Source of the DNA: Variovorax sp. J22G73
GTDB lineage: Bacteria > Pseudomonadota > Gammaproteobacteria > Burkholderiales > Burkholderiaceae_C
DNA: 64,000 nt
Assembly (NCBI RefSeq): GCF_030317035.1
Contig: NZ_JASZYK010000002.1
Coordinates: 868,001-932,000 of the forward strand
Direction: 5' to 3'
Of the stretch, positions 50,254-60,159 are shown piece after piece. The number at the start of each line of letters is the position of its first letter. Position 1 is the stretch's first letter. Below the pieces are notes generated by a model, which saw nothing but the letters and a program-made list of their open reading frames with translations, had not been told where the DNA came from and did no database searches. The translations under genes and the position numbers were made by a program.

Positions 50254-52560
50254 ATGACGCAAGCGCCGAGCACCGCAACCCCACCGAAGGTCGCCGACCG
50301 CCGCTCGATTCCCTCCACTCCCTCCACACCCCCCCACCGCTGGCAGTTCATTCGCGCGGGCGGCACCGACCAGGTCGTGTTCCGCTCTGGCGAGGACATC
50401 GCCCGCATCGGTGAACTCGACCAGAAGCTGTGGGTGGCGCTCGCCTGCCCCACGCGCGGCATCGACTTCGATCCGCGCACGCTCGACCTGATCGACGCCG
50501 ACCGCGACGGCCGCGTGCGGCCGCCCGAGGTGGTGGCGGCGTGCGAGTGGGTGTGCGCGCGGCTGCGCAACCCCGACGTGCTGCTCGAGGGCAGCGACGT
50601 GCTCACGCTGGACGAACTCGACGACGGCAACCCCGACGGCGCCCGGCTGCGCGAAGAAGCGCGCCGCCTGCTGCAGATACAAGGCAAGCCCGACGCAGCG
50701 ACGCTCACGCTGGCCGACATCGCCGATCGCGGCGAGCTGCTGGCCGCCATGCGCTTCAACGGCGACGGCATCGTCACGCCCGACACCGCGCAGGACGACA
50801 CGGTGCGCGCCACCGTAGAGCAGGTCATGCACACGCACGGCAGCGTGCCCGACCGCCACAAGGCCACGCCCGGCATCGACCGCGCGCGGGCCGAAGCCTT
50901 CTTCGCCGAAGTGCAGGTCGCGCGCGACTGGCATGCGCAGGCCGACGCGGGCAACACCACATTGATGCCGCTGGGCGACCCCACGCTGGCGGCGGCCGAC
51001 GCCACGAACAAGGTGCAGGCCAAGCTCGACGACTTCTTCGCGCGCTGCCGCGTGGCGGCCTTCGACGTGCAGGCCGTGACCGCGCTCAACCCCTCGCCGA
51101 AGGCCTACGACGAGCTGGGCGCCAACAAGCTCGACCTGCAGGCCCAGCCCATTGCCGACCTGCCGCTGGCACCGGTGACGCCGCGCTGCGTGCTGCCGCT
51201 GCACGGCACCAGCCTGAACCCCGCCTGGGCCGACGCCATCGAGGCCTTCACCTTGCGCGCTGTGGAGCCGTTGCTGGGCGCGGGCGCACCTGCAGAGCTG
51301 GCCGAAGCCGACTGGCTCGCCATCAAGCGCATGCTCGCGCCGCTGCAGGCGCTGATGGCCAAGCGCCCCGACAACTGGGCCGCCGCGCTGCCGCTGGACA
51401 AGCTCGACGCCCTGCTGCAAACGCGCGAGCCGCTGCTCGCGCTCATCAAGGACGACGAGGCGGCCGAAGAACACAACGCGCTGCTGGTCGACCTGGAAAA
51501 GCTCATTCGCCTACAGCGCGACCTGGTGGTGCTGCTGAACAACTTCGTGTCGTTCAAGGCCTTCTACCGGCGCGAGGGCGCCATCTTCCAGGCCGGCACG
51601 CTGTACCTGGACGCCCGCAGCTGCGAGCTCACGGTGCAGGTGCAGGACACGGCCAAGCACGCCGTGCTCGCGGGCCTGGCCAAGACCTGCCTGGCGTACT
51701 GCGACTGCACGCGCCAGGGCGCGAAGATGAGCATCGTCGCAGCCTTCACCGCGGGCGATGTCGACTTTCTGTTCGTGGGCCGCAACGGCGTGTTCTACGA
51801 CCGCCAGGGCCGCGACTGGGACGCCACCATCACCAAGCTGATCGAGAACCCGACCAGCGTGGCGCAGGCCTTTTTCGCGCCCTACAAGAAGTTCGTGCGC
51901 GTCATCGAGGAGCAGGTGGCCAAGCGCGCCGCGGCGCAGGAGGCCGCGGGCCAGGGCAGCCTCACGAGCCTGGCCACGAAATTGACCACCGCCGACCAGG
52001 CCGCGGCGGCCGACGCCGCCAAGGTGCCGACCGCCGTGCCCCGCCCCGCGGGCCGTGTCGACGTGGGCACCGTCGCCGCCATCGGCGTGGCGCTGGGGAG
52101 CATCAGCGCGGTGCTGGTGGCCATCTTCGGCAAGTTCATCGACCTGGGGCAATGGATACCGGTGGCGCTGCTGGGCATCGTGCTGGCCATCTCGGGGCCG
52201 AGCATGCTCATTGCGTGGCTCAAGCTGCGCCAGCGCAGCCTGGGGCCGATTCTGGACGCGAGCGGCTGGGCCATCAACGGGCGCATGAAGGTGAATGTGC
52301 GGCTGGGCGGCATGCTGTCGCAGATGGCGCACGTGCCGCCGGGCGCCCGGCGCATCGCGCCCGACCCGTACCGCGACCGGCACGGCGCGACCGGCTTTGC
52401 CGCTGCAGCGGTGCTGGTGCTTGCGATGGCGGTGCTGGCGTGGCGCATGGACTGGCTGGACGATAGGCTGCCGACGGCGCTGCAGCATGGGCCCACGGCG
52501 GCGCTGTCTGCAACCGGCGCTAGCCATGCAGCAGCAGTTCGGCCCGTCCCCGGGGCGTGA
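50254..52560 (+). CDS. Large EF-hand membrane protein of unknown function
   Basis: The 768-residue protein has no recognisable catalytic domain. Residues 81-92 form a perfect EF-hand loop (DADRDGRVRPPE: Asp81, Asp83, Asp85, Gly86, Glu92); a weaker second site (FNGDGIVTPD) follows near residue 170. A long mixed region holds LIRLQRDLVVLLNNFVSFKAFY and LTVQVQDTAKHAVLAGLAKTC, CDCTRQ, and FLFVGRNGVFYDRQGRDW. Three hydrophobic segments lie near the C-terminus (VGTVAAIGVALGSISAVLVA; WIPVALLGIVLAISGP; GFAAAAVLVLAMAVLAW), so the bulk probably faces the cytoplasm. It is paired with a stress protein upstream. Calcium sensing at the membrane is a guess. Confidence 0.85.
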   Translation: MTQAPSTATPPKVADRRSIPSTPSTPPHRWQFIRAGGTDQVVFRSGEDIARIGELDQKLWVALACPTRGIDFDPRTLDLIDADRDGRVRPPEVVAACEWVCARLRNPDVLLEGSDVLTLDELDDGNPDGARLREEARRLLQIQGKPDAATLTLADIADRGELLAAMRFNGDGIVTPDTAQDDTVRATVEQVMHTHGSVPDRHKATPGIDRARAEAFFAEVQVARDWHAQADAGNTTLMPLGDPTLAAADATNKVQAKLDDFFARCRVAAFDVQAVTALNPSPKAYDELGANKLDLQAQPIADLPLAPVTPRCVLPLHGTSLNPAWADAIEAFTLRAVEPLLGAGAPAELAEADWLAIKRMLAPLQALMAKRPDNWAAALPLDKLDALLQTREPLLALIKDDEAAEEHNALLVDLEKLIRLQRDLVVLLNNFVSFKAFYRREGAIFQAGTLYLDARSCELTVQVQDTAKHAVLAGLAKTCLAYCDCTRQGAKMSIVAAFTAGDVDFLFVGRNGVFYDRQGRDWDATITKLIENPTSVAQAFFAPYKKFVRVIEEQVAKRAAAQEAAGQGSLTSLATKLTTADQAAAADAAKVPTAVPRPAGRVDVGTVAAIGVALGSISAVLVAIFGKFIDLGQWIPVALLGIVLAISGPSMLIAWLKLRQRSLGPILDASGWAINGRMKVNVRLGGMLSQMAHVPPGARRIAPDPYRDRHGATGFAAAAVLVLAMAVLAWRMDWLDDRLPTALQHGPTAALSATGASHAAAVRPVPGA

Positions 52561-52738
52561 TGAGCTTGACGACGGCGGGCAGGCGCCCTTCCGCGTTTTC
52601 GTCGGTCGAGACGGGCGGCAACACCGCCTCCACCATGCCCGCCGCCACCAGCACGGCGATGCTGTTGATCTCGCTCCTGTCGTCTACCAGCAAAGGAAGG
52701 CCGGCGTGTTCGATTTTGCGAAGGTAGTCGAGTGGCAT
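52520..52738 (-). CDS. Small hypothetical protein
   Basis: This is a 72-residue protein (MPLDYLRKIEHAGLPLLVDD onward) with a helix-strand pattern and a basic end LITPRGRAELL that recalls a small winged-helix module. It overlaps the 3' end of the EF-hand gene tail-to-tail by 41 bp. An in-frame ATG 21 bp upstream is possible. No family is recognised. Confidence 0.55.
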   Translation of the reverse strand: MPLDYLRKIEHAGLPLLVDDRSEINSIAVLVAAGMVEAVLPPVSTDENAEGRLPAVVKLITPRGRAELLLHG

Positions 52739-52846
52739 ACGGGCCTTTTTTGCATGCATGCCCCGAGGGCGCCCACCGAAACCAGGCGAGCAAGCCTTCC
52801 GGACTGCAATGACCAACGGCGCGCACCTTACGCCCCGAGCGGCCGT

Positions 52847-52890
52847 CGCTCGGTGCGTTAACGCACGTACCGCAAGCGAGCGTCGCGGAG
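52847..52890. promoter_or_regulatory. Nested palindromes between two small minus-strand genes
   Basis: GTGCGTTAACGCAC (52853-52866) is a perfect 14-bp palindrome. It is flanked by CGCTCG (52847-52852) and CGAGCG about 20 bp downstream, so a larger multi-arm structure is possible. It sits about 115 bp upstream of the 72-residue gene. A second palindrome, GCATGCATGC (52752-52761), lies nearer that start. Confidence 0.45.
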
Positions 52891-52925
52891 CCGCTGTGGA
52901 TTCGGGAAAGCACTGTGGCGTGCTG

Positions 52926-53159
52926 TCACAGCGACGCCTCCACCAACGCGGCCCATTGCTCGAAGCTGTCGGCGGGCCAGTTGTTGTCCACCTTCAGCCG
53001 CTCCACCGCATAGGGGCGCGGCTTGCCGCCGTACCAGTTGAACCATGCGCTTCCCTCACCCGCCTCGCCCCTGGGCACGCAGGCGAGCGGCACGTCGAAC
53101 TCGTAGATCACGAATTCGGTGCCCGCGGGGAAGTCGGATCGCTCGGGGAGCTTGGCCAT
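52926..53159 (-). CDS. Small hypothetical protein
   Basis: This is a 77-residue cytosolic protein, MAKLPERSDFPAGTEFVIYE onward, with an alternating beta-strand pattern (EFVIYEFDVPLACVP; AWFNWYGGKPRPYAV) and a terminal helix (SFEQWAALVEASL). It is Trp-rich for its size. No family is recognised. The open frame upstream of ATG 53159 is Cys/Arg-rich and not protein-like. Confidence 0.6.
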   Translation of the reverse strand: MAKLPERSDFPAGTEFVIYEFDVPLACVPRGEAGEGSAWFNWYGGKPRPYAVERLKVDNNWPADSFEQWAALVEASL

Positions 53160-53391
53160 GTGCAGGGTCGCCTTTTTTCGGTGGGGGGTGCATCGAAGGT
53201 AGCAGCACGCGGCAACGCATCGGCGATGTTTTCGGCATCTCTTCCGACAGGGGCCGCATGCGAAGCGCACTACATTTTTTACGAACCATTCGACCTTTGT
53301 TTCACCTTCGTTGCACACCCCGCGCATGAACTCATTTCGCTCGGCATCCCTCCTGAGATCCATCGCCCGCCCATCGCGACGCGAGCGCGTG

Positions 53392-53664
53392 ATGGCTACC
53401 AAGGCCTTGCCCGATGCGCTTGCCCACTCGGAGCTGCACCACGGCGGTTGGGAAATTCACTACCGCGTGGAACCGGCCAGCGAAAAGTTCGCGGGCAGCG
53501 CGCGCATTCATTCCGGTGGCCATCCCGAGCCGCACTGCGAGCTGTCGATCTTCGAGCCGCAGTCGAACGCGCTGGCCTCCTTCGACCTGCTGCGCGAGCA
53601 GTGCCTGGCGTGGATCGAGGGGCGTGCCGAAAGCCCTTCGGCGCGATCGCTCTCGGCGGACTGA
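53392..53664 (+). CDS. Small hypothetical protein
   Basis: This is a 90-residue protein, MATKALPDALAHSELHHGGW onward: beta strands (WEIHYRVEPASEKFAGSARI; HCELSIFEPQS) and a closing helix (FDLLREQCLAWIEG). It looks like a compact cytosolic domain. No family is recognised. ATG 53392 is chosen; ATG 53326 upstream is also in frame. It is followed by a probable winged-helix protein gene 66 bp downstream. Confidence 0.55.
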   Translation: MATKALPDALAHSELHHGGWEIHYRVEPASEKFAGSARIHSGGHPEPHCELSIFEPQSNALASFDLLREQCLAWIEGRAESPSARSLSAD

Positions 53665-53730
53665 AGCACCGCCCAGGCAAGCCCCCCGGCGCGTTTTCGG
53701 GGCTGACGCCAAAGGCGTGGAGAATGCGAG

Positions 53731-54246
53731 ATGACTCCCTCTTCCCCCGCCTTTCTTTCCCCGGACCATATTGCGGTGCTGCGCGCCGTGGCCCGCATGG
53801 ACCTGTCGCTCGGCACCGTCATCGGTCAGAGCCTGGGTCGGCCGGTGTCCGACGACCTGGCGGAGTTGCGGCTCCAGGGTCACGTCCGCGAGGTTTCCAG
53901 CCCGCGGCACGACGGCACGCCCGGCCACCTGTACACCATCACCACCAAGGGCCGCGACGCGCTGCAAGGCCGCGACGAAGCACCGAACAACGCCGCGCCC
54001 ACCCCCACCCTGGGCCCCCGCCCGCCCCTGCGTCGCGAGACCTACACCGGCAGCGAGATGCGCCCCTTCACCGGCCGCGCGGGCTCGATGGACGCGCTGA
54101 AGTACCCCAGCCGGGTCGGCAACCAGCTGCGCTACCGCGACGACGGCACGCCCCCGGCGAACACCGACACCAAGAATGGCACGGACGCCAAGGACGACAA
54201 GGCCGGCAAGGACAAGAAAAACGAGCCGCCGCGCCGCAAAAGCTGA
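53731..54246 (+). CDS. Winged-helix-like protein with charged tail
   Basis: The protein has 171 residues. Residues ~8-78 have a MarR/PadR-like winged-helix layout (LSPDHIAVLRAVARM, VSDDLAELRLQGHVREVSSP, GHLYTITTKGRDALQG), in which the last segment is the wing plus terminal helix. Residues ~85-171 are disordered, with a Lys/Asp-rich end (KDDKAGKDKKNEPPRRKS). A DNA-binding role is plausible but there is no defined target. It is followed by kdsA 58 bp downstream in the same direction. Confidence 0.65.
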   Translation: MTPSSPAFLSPDHIAVLRAVARMDLSLGTVIGQSLGRPVSDDLAELRLQGHVREVSSPRHDGTPGHLYTITTKGRDALQGRDEAPNNAAPTPTLGPRPPLRRETYTGSEMRPFTGRAGSMDALKYPSRVGNQLRYRDDGTPPANTDTKNGTDAKDDKAGKDKKNEPPRRKS

Positions 54247-54265
54247 GCCGGCCGGGGCCTGCTGA

Positions 54266-55150
<885 letters not shown>

Positions 55151-55299
55151 GCCGGTAGCCAAAAAAAGAATGGCTTCGTACTAAACATCTGGCCGGAATT
55201 TCCGATAGATCACTCAGGCGCCAAAACCCCGACACACAGCGGGACCGGCGCAGGCACCGCCCTCACGGCGCGGACGATCGAACAACGGAAAGGCCCGGC

Positions 55300-55677
55300 A
55301 TGAACAGAGAAGCTTCGGCGCTCGGACACGACTTCTCCAGGTGGGCGCGCCTGACCGAGAGCTACGCCAAGGAGGTCGAGGCGCTGCGCCGCGAGGAGCC
55401 CGGCGCGTCGATGCGGCTCATGCGCATCGCCCACGCGCTGATGCAGCACCAGGACCCGTTCAGCGCCAACCCGCCGGACTCCGAGCACATGCCGCTGCCG
55501 CTGCGCTTTGCACCGCCCAGGCCGCCCCGGTCTTCAGGCGCGGCCCGTCCCGGCGCCCCCGCGTGGAGCAGCCCGCTACGCAAGGCGCTGAGCGGCTTCA
55601 GGGAGCGCCTGCGCAGCCGCGGAGCGGGCTCCGGCCGCACAGACGCACAGGGCTCCCCCCCGTCACCACTGGCTTGA
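55300..55677 (+). CDS. Small hypothetical protein
   Basis: The protein has 125 residues. A helical N-terminal half (FSRWARLTESYAKEVEALRR, MRLMRIAHALMQHQDPF) is followed by a disordered Pro/Arg/Ser-rich C-terminal half with a basic cluster (RKALSGFRERLRSRG). It has no signal peptide. No family is recognised. ATG 55300 follows GGAAAGG. The HtrA-like gene follows 80 bp downstream. Confidence 0.6.
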   Translation: MNREASALGHDFSRWARLTESYAKEVEALRREEPGASMRLMRIAHALMQHQDPFSANPPDSEHMPLPLRFAPPRPPRSSGAARPGAPAWSSPLRKALSGFRERLRSRGAGSGRTDAQGSPPSPLA

Positions 55678-55757
55678 AAAGCCCGCGCGCCGCCGCCATT
55701 TCCCTGGAAACATTTCCCTGAAATCTTCTTCGGGACCTGGCGACTGAAAGGTGCTCC

Positions 55758-56726
55758 ATGGGCGCGCGCGACGAATTCCTTCTCGACTCTTACTCGGCCA
55801 CCGTCACACAGGTGGCCCACACGGCCAGCGCGGCGGTCGCGCACATCAAGGTCAAGAAACCGGGCCAGCGGGGTGCTGCCTCCGCCCAGGGCGCGGTGCA
55901 CGGCAGCGGCTCGGGCTTTCTGTTCACGCCCGACGGCTTCACCCTCACCAACGCCCACGTGGTCGAAGGCGCGAGCGAGCTGCGCGCCGCCTTTGCCGAC
56001 GGCACCGAAAGCATCGCGCGGCTGGTGGGCATCGACGCCTCCACCGACATCGCGGTGCTGCGCATCGAGTCGCACCCCGCGGCCTTCCTGCCGCTGGGCA
56101 GCTCGGCGGCGCTGCAGCCCGGCCAGGTGGCCGTGGCGGTGGGCAACCCGCTGGGCTTCGACTTCACCGTGACAGCCGGCATCGTGAGCGCGCTGGGCCG
56201 CAGCCTGCCCTCGCGCGGCGGCCGGATGATCGAGGACGTGATCCAGACCGACGTGGCGCTCAACCCCGGCAACTCCGGCGGCCCGCTGCTGGACAGCGCG
56301 GCCAACGTCATCGGTGTGAACACCGCCGTCATTCCCTCGGCCCAGGGCCTGAGCTTTGCCGTGGCCATCGACACCGCGCGCTGGGTGGCCGGCGAGTTGA
56401 TGCGCCACGGCGCCGTGCGCCGCGGCAAGCTGGGCGTGCAGTGCGCGGCCGTGGCCCTGCCCCGGCGCTGGGTGCGCGAAAACGATTGGCCCGTGGCCAC
56501 CGGCGTGCGGGTGGTCGAGGTGGTGGCCGGCTCGGCCGCCGCGCGCGACGGCCTGCGCAGCGGCGACATCCTCGTGGGTTGCGACGGCACGCCGCTGGCG
56601 CAGCTGTCAGACCTGCTGAAGCGGCTGGCGGGCGAAGGCTATGGAAAGCCGCTGTTGCTGAAGCTGCTGCGGCCGGTGGCGGGCACGCTGACGCCGTTCT
56701 ACCTGACGGTCGCGCCCGGGGGCTGA
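55758..56726 (+). CDS. S1C-family serine protease, no signal peptide (HtrA-like)
   Basis: The 322-residue protein has a trypsin-like domain with triad His67 (TNAHVV), Asp97 (STDIAVLRI) and Ser173 (LNPGNSGGP), and one PDZ domain (~residues 225-315, RGKLGVQCAAV, AARDGLRSGDILVGCDG). It has no signal peptide or transmembrane helix, so it appears to be cytosolic, unlike DegP/DegS. The PDZ-bearing single-domain form is seen in several betaproteobacteria. Its substrates are unknown. Confidence 0.9.
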   Translation: MGARDEFLLDSYSATVTQVAHTASAAVAHIKVKKPGQRGAASAQGAVHGSGSGFLFTPDGFTLTNAHVVEGASELRAAFADGTESIARLVGIDASTDIAVLRIESHPAAFLPLGSSAALQPGQVAVAVGNPLGFDFTVTAGIVSALGRSLPSRGGRMIEDVIQTDVALNPGNSGGPLLDSAANVIGVNTAVIPSAQGLSFAVAIDTARWVAGELMRHGAVRRGKLGVQCAAVALPRRWVRENDWPVATGVRVVEVVAGSAAARDGLRSGDILVGCDGTPLAQLSDLLKRLAGEGYGKPLLLKLLRPVAGTLTPFYLTVAPGG

Positions 56727-56919
56727 GCTCTAAAGCAAAGAGGAAAGAGCGACCGAAGAGCGAGGGAAGACCGAGGGAAAGCGCTTAGGAGAACCCGCGC
56801 CGCGCTGTAGGCGCCAGGGTGTCGGCGAACGTTCATGAAGACCGGGCATGCTCACGCGCGCCCGACGCTTTTCTCCAGAGAGTCTGTCGACTCGCCCCTC
56901 CCGCTACCCAAAGGATTCC

Positions 56920-57549
56920 ATGTCAGGACACGGCTTTCACGTGCACGGCCCGCACGACCACGAACTCGAACACGCCGCATCGGGCGGCCACGGCAACGAC
57001 CACGGGCACGGCTCGGAAGACGCCGCGGCGCAGGGCGGCGGCATGAGCATGACCAGCAAGATCGCGGTGTGCACCGCGGTGATCGCCACCGTGGGCGCCA
57101 TCTTCTCGTACATGGGCGGGGCCACGCAGGCCAACGCCGGCCTCTACAAGAACAACGCCGCCATCAAGAAGACCGAGGCGTCGAACCAGTGGAATTACTT
57201 CCAGTCGAAGAGCACCAAGCAGGCGCTGGCCGAGTTCGCGCGCGACACCGCCACCGACGACACCCGCCGCCAGGGCTGGCAGGTGAAGGTGGCGCGCTAC
57301 GAGCAGGAAAAAACCGACATCCAGACCGCCGCGCGCAAGCTGGAAGACGAGTCGAACCGCTGGGACGCGCAGTCTGAAGAGCAGATGCACCAGCACCACC
57401 GCTGGGCGCAGGCGACCACCGTGCTGCAGGTGTCCATCGCGCTGGCCGCCATGGCGCTGCTCACCAAGAAGAAGTGGCTGGAGCGCGGCATGTTCGGCGT
57501 GGCCGCGGCCGGGCTGGCCATCGGCGTGCTGGCGGCGCTGCACATCTAG
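56920..57549 (+). CDS. DUF4337-family membrane protein
   Basis: The 209-residue protein has a His/Gly-rich N-terminus (GHGFHVHGPHDHELEHAA, then HGNDHGHG), a first hydrophobic helix (IAVCTAVIATVGAIFSYMGG), a ~100-residue helical region (NQWNYFQSKSTKQALAEFAR... YEQEKTDIQTAARKLEDESN), and two C-terminal helices (TTVLQVSIALAAMALL; FGVAAAGLAIGVLAAL). This is the DUF4337 pattern; the function is unknown. The His-rich start could bind metal. The ATG at 56920 is preceded by AAAGGA. Confidence 0.85.
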   Translation: MSGHGFHVHGPHDHELEHAASGGHGNDHGHGSEDAAAQGGGMSMTSKIAVCTAVIATVGAIFSYMGGATQANAGLYKNNAAIKKTEASNQWNYFQSKSTKQALAEFARDTATDDTRRQGWQVKVARYEQEKTDIQTAARKLEDESNRWDAQSEEQMHQHHRWAQATTVLQVSIALAAMALLTKKKWLERGMFGVAAAGLAIGVLAALHI

Positions 57550-57596
57550 CACGGGCTGCGCGCAGCCACGCGAGAAGACGGACGCGGGGCTGCTTC

Positions 57597-58181
57597 CTAC
57601 TTCCTGGCTGCGTCCGCATCTTCCGGCCACTGCTGCGGCACGCGGCGCAGCTTGTCGACCGCGTAGCCCAGCGTCTTCAGCTGCGTGACCGCGGCCTGGT
57701 ACACCGGCTCCGACACCGTCGGCGTGCGCGCCATGATCCAGGCGTAGTCGCGGTCGCTGCGGCCGATGATGGTCAGCTGGTAGTCGCGGTCGATGTCCAC
57801 GATCACGTACTCCGCCTTGATGGGCCAGATGAACTGCATGCCCCACACCGCATTGCTGGTGCCGGGCACCACGGTGCCGGTGGGGTTCATGGTTTTCAGC
57901 GGGCCGTCGAAGCCGCCTTCGCGGTAGCGAAAGCGCGTGTCGATGCTGCCGTCGGGCTTCAGGCTGTACGACTCCACGGCGTTGAAGGCGTCGCGCTCGG
58001 GCCGCGTGGGAATGTTGCCGATGACGTACCAGTCGCCCATGAAGCGTTGCAGGTCGACCTGCTTCACAGGCGTGATGGTCGGGGGCGACACGGCGCAGCC
58101 GGTCATCATGAAAGCGGCCGCCACGCCCAGCACCATGTGCAGCGGGGGGCTGGCAAGAAGGGTTCGCAGGGTACGGGTCAT
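57597..58181 (-). CDS. blc: Outer-membrane lipocalin (Blc-like)
   Basis: The 194-residue lipoprotein has signal and lipobox FMMTGC (Cys29), then a lipocalin beta barrel with motif GDWYVIGNIPTR (residues 49-60; family GxW), SYSLKPDGSIDTRFRYREGG, and ending TPTVSEPVYQAAVTQLKTLG. It binds hydrophobic ligands such as lysophospholipids at the outer membrane in related bacteria. ATG 58181 begins the signal peptide. It is convergent with the DUF4337 gene. Confidence 0.88.
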   Translation of the reverse strand: MTRTLRTLLASPPLHMVLGVAAAFMMTGCAVSPPTITPVKQVDLQRFMGDWYVIGNIPTRPERDAFNAVESYSLKPDGSIDTRFRYREGGFDGPLKTMNPTGTVVPGTSNAVWGMQFIWPIKAEYVIVDIDRDYQLTIIGRSDRDYAWIMARTPTVSEPVYQAAVTQLKTLGYAVDKLRRVPQQWPEDADAARK

Positions 58182-58311
58182 GTCCTCGGCTCCGGTGTTT
58201 TGAAAAGCCACCCTAGCGCGCCGACCCACCGCGCCGCGTCGGACGGGACGCCTTGGAGCCGCTGCCAATACCCCGGCCACGACCGGCCATTACCCGCACC
58301 GACCGGCAACG

Positions 58312-59934
58312 CTACAGCGTCTGCCACCCCGACATCAACCGCCTGGCCGATCGCTCGCCCGCCACCACGTAGCTGCCGCGCCCGCCCTGCTTGGCCTGGT
58401 ACATGGCCTTGTCGGCGGCGCCGAGCAGGGCCTGCGGGGTTTCGTCGCCGCTGCCCAGCGCGATGCCGATCGACACGCCGATGGAAATGCGCGAGTCGCG
58501 CAGCTGCAGCGGCACGGCAATGGCTTCGATGCAGCGCTGCGCCAGCGTCAGCGCCGCGCCCTGGGCCGGGTCTTCGAAGTCGGCGGCCAGCAGCACGAAC
58601 TCGTCGCCGCCCATGCGCGCCACGGTGTCGGTCTCGCGCACCAGGCCGAGCAGGCGGCGCGCAATTTCCTGCAGGGCCTGGTCGCCGGCCTCGTGGCCCA
58701 GCGTGTCGTTGAGGTTCTTGAAGCCGTCCAGGTCGAGGTACAGCAGCGCCACCTGGCTCACGTTGCGCTTTGCGCGCACCAGCGTCTGCTGCAGCCGGTC
58801 GTCCAGCAGCTTGCGGTTGGGCAGGCCGGTAAGGCTGTCGTGGTGGGCCATGCGCGCCAGCGCCGCCTGGTTATCGACCAGCTTGGCCAGCAGCCGGTTG
58901 AAGGCCTGCGTGAGGTGGCCGATTTCGTCGTTGCGCACCACCCGCAGCGGCGTGAGCGCGAGCTCGCCACGGGTCATGCGGTCGGCCTGGTCGGCCGCGC
59001 GCAGCAGGGGCCGCAAGAGCCACACCAGCACCAGGCCGATCACCGCCAGCACGACCAGCACCGCGGGCGCGCGCTGCTGCAGGATGAAGCGCTGCATGCG
59101 CCCCACCGGCGCCAGCGCCTCCGCCACGGGCAGCCGCGCCACCACGAACCAGCCGGCGATGGGCACCGAGGCGATGGCCGAGATTTCGTCGATGCCCTTG
59201 GCATTGCGCGTGGTGCCGCTGCCGCGGTAGCCCTCCATGGCGCGGTCGTGCAGCAGGTTCACGCCCACGGGCGGGGTCGGGGTGAGCGACATCGAGGTGT
59301 CCGTCGAGGCCACGAAGAGCCGGTCGCGCGGCGACACCACCAGGATGCCGCCGGCATGGCCGACGCGTCCGCGCTGCAGGTGTTCGAGCAGGCCGTCGGC
59401 GTCGAGGTCGGCGGTGCCGGCGAGCACGGCCATCACCTGGCCGTCGCCGCTGCGCACGGGCACGGCCATGGGCAGCACCGAATGGCCCGACACGGGCACC
59501 GCCTGCGGGCGCCCCAGGCTGGAGCGCCCGGCGAGCGCGCCGGCGAATTCCGAGCCGTCCACGGGCACGCGCCCTTGCCCGTCGAGCCGGTTGCCGGCCG
59601 CGTCGGTCACCTGCAGGCCGAGCGGGAACACGGGGCTGAGCGAGCTGCGTTCCTCCAGCCAGGCGCGCAACGGCTCGGGCTGCGACAGCAGGCCCCGCGG
59701 CAGCGTGGCGGCCAGCCGGTCCAGGAAAAGCAGGCGTTCGCCCAGGTAGTTGTCGACGTCGCGGGCCACGTAGTCGGCCAGGGCCGTCTGTTGGGTGGCG
59801 ACGGACTGCGTGAGGTCCGAGCGAAGGAAGCGGGTGAGCTGGAAGTAGCTCAGGGCCGTTCCCACCAACGCCATGAGAAGGCCCATCAGCATTAACCGAG
59901 CAACCAGGCTGTTGGCAGTTTTTCTGAATTTCAC
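58312..59934 (-). CDS. Membrane diguanylate cyclase (sensor-HAMP-GGDEF)
   Basis: The 540-residue protein has TM1 (~residues 12-33), a periplasmic sensor of dCache type (~35-285), TM2 (~288-306), HAMP (~308-360) and a GGDEF domain. The catalytic motif GGDEF is intact at 442-446 and the c-di-GMP inhibitory site RxxD (Arg433, Asp436) is kept, so it should make c-di-GMP and be product-inhibited. The start is GTG 59934 with no strong ribosome site. Its promoter faces the thioredoxin gene across 225 bp. Confidence 0.92.
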   Translation of the reverse strand: MKFRKTANSLVARLMLMGLLMALVGTALSYFQLTRFLRSDLTQSVATQQTALADYVARDVDNYLGERLLFLDRLAATLPRGLLSQPEPLRAWLEERSSLSPVFPLGLQVTDAAGNRLDGQGRVPVDGSEFAGALAGRSSLGRPQAVPVSGHSVLPMAVPVRSGDGQVMAVLAGTADLDADGLLEHLQRGRVGHAGGILVVSPRDRLFVASTDTSMSLTPTPPVGVNLLHDRAMEGYRGSGTTRNAKGIDEISAIASVPIAGWFVVARLPVAEALAPVGRMQRFILQQRAPAVLVVLAVIGLVLVWLLRPLLRAADQADRMTRGELALTPLRVVRNDEIGHLTQAFNRLLAKLVDNQAALARMAHHDSLTGLPNRKLLDDRLQQTLVRAKRNVSQVALLYLDLDGFKNLNDTLGHEAGDQALQEIARRLLGLVRETDTVARMGGDEFVLLAADFEDPAQGAALTLAQRCIEAIAVPLQLRDSRISIGVSIGIALGSGDETPQALLGAADKAMYQAKQGGRGSYVVAGERSARRLMSGWQTL

Positions 59935-60026
59935 TCGGTTGAAACGTGGTGAGCCGGACAGGATGCGAACTTTAGCTTAACTGTCTGTCAGCCGGGGCGT
60001 CGGACCGGGATCCGGCTGTTTCGTGA

Positions 60027-60068
60027 AACGTAGTGTTCGCCCGGCGCCGCGCGGATACACAGGCATAC
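60027..60068 (+). promoter_or_regulatory. Bipartite 42-bp element, copy 1 (thioredoxin promoter)
   Basis: AACGTAGTGT (60027-60036), 16 bp of GC-rich sequence, then GGATACACAGGCATAC (60053-60068). The second half contains ATAC twice with a 10-bp period, the geometry of OmpR-family response-regulator sites. Its end is 91 bp upstream of the thioredoxin ATG. Copies 2 and 3 lie in the regulator/kinase intergenic region with the same spacing. Confidence 0.75.
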
Positions 60069-60159
60069 GCAGTTCGCGCCGCGAGGGGGTCGTGCGTCGA
60101 AGAATCGGCCACGTTCACGCACCGATGAACACCGCCACTCTTCTTCCGAAGGAACCCCC

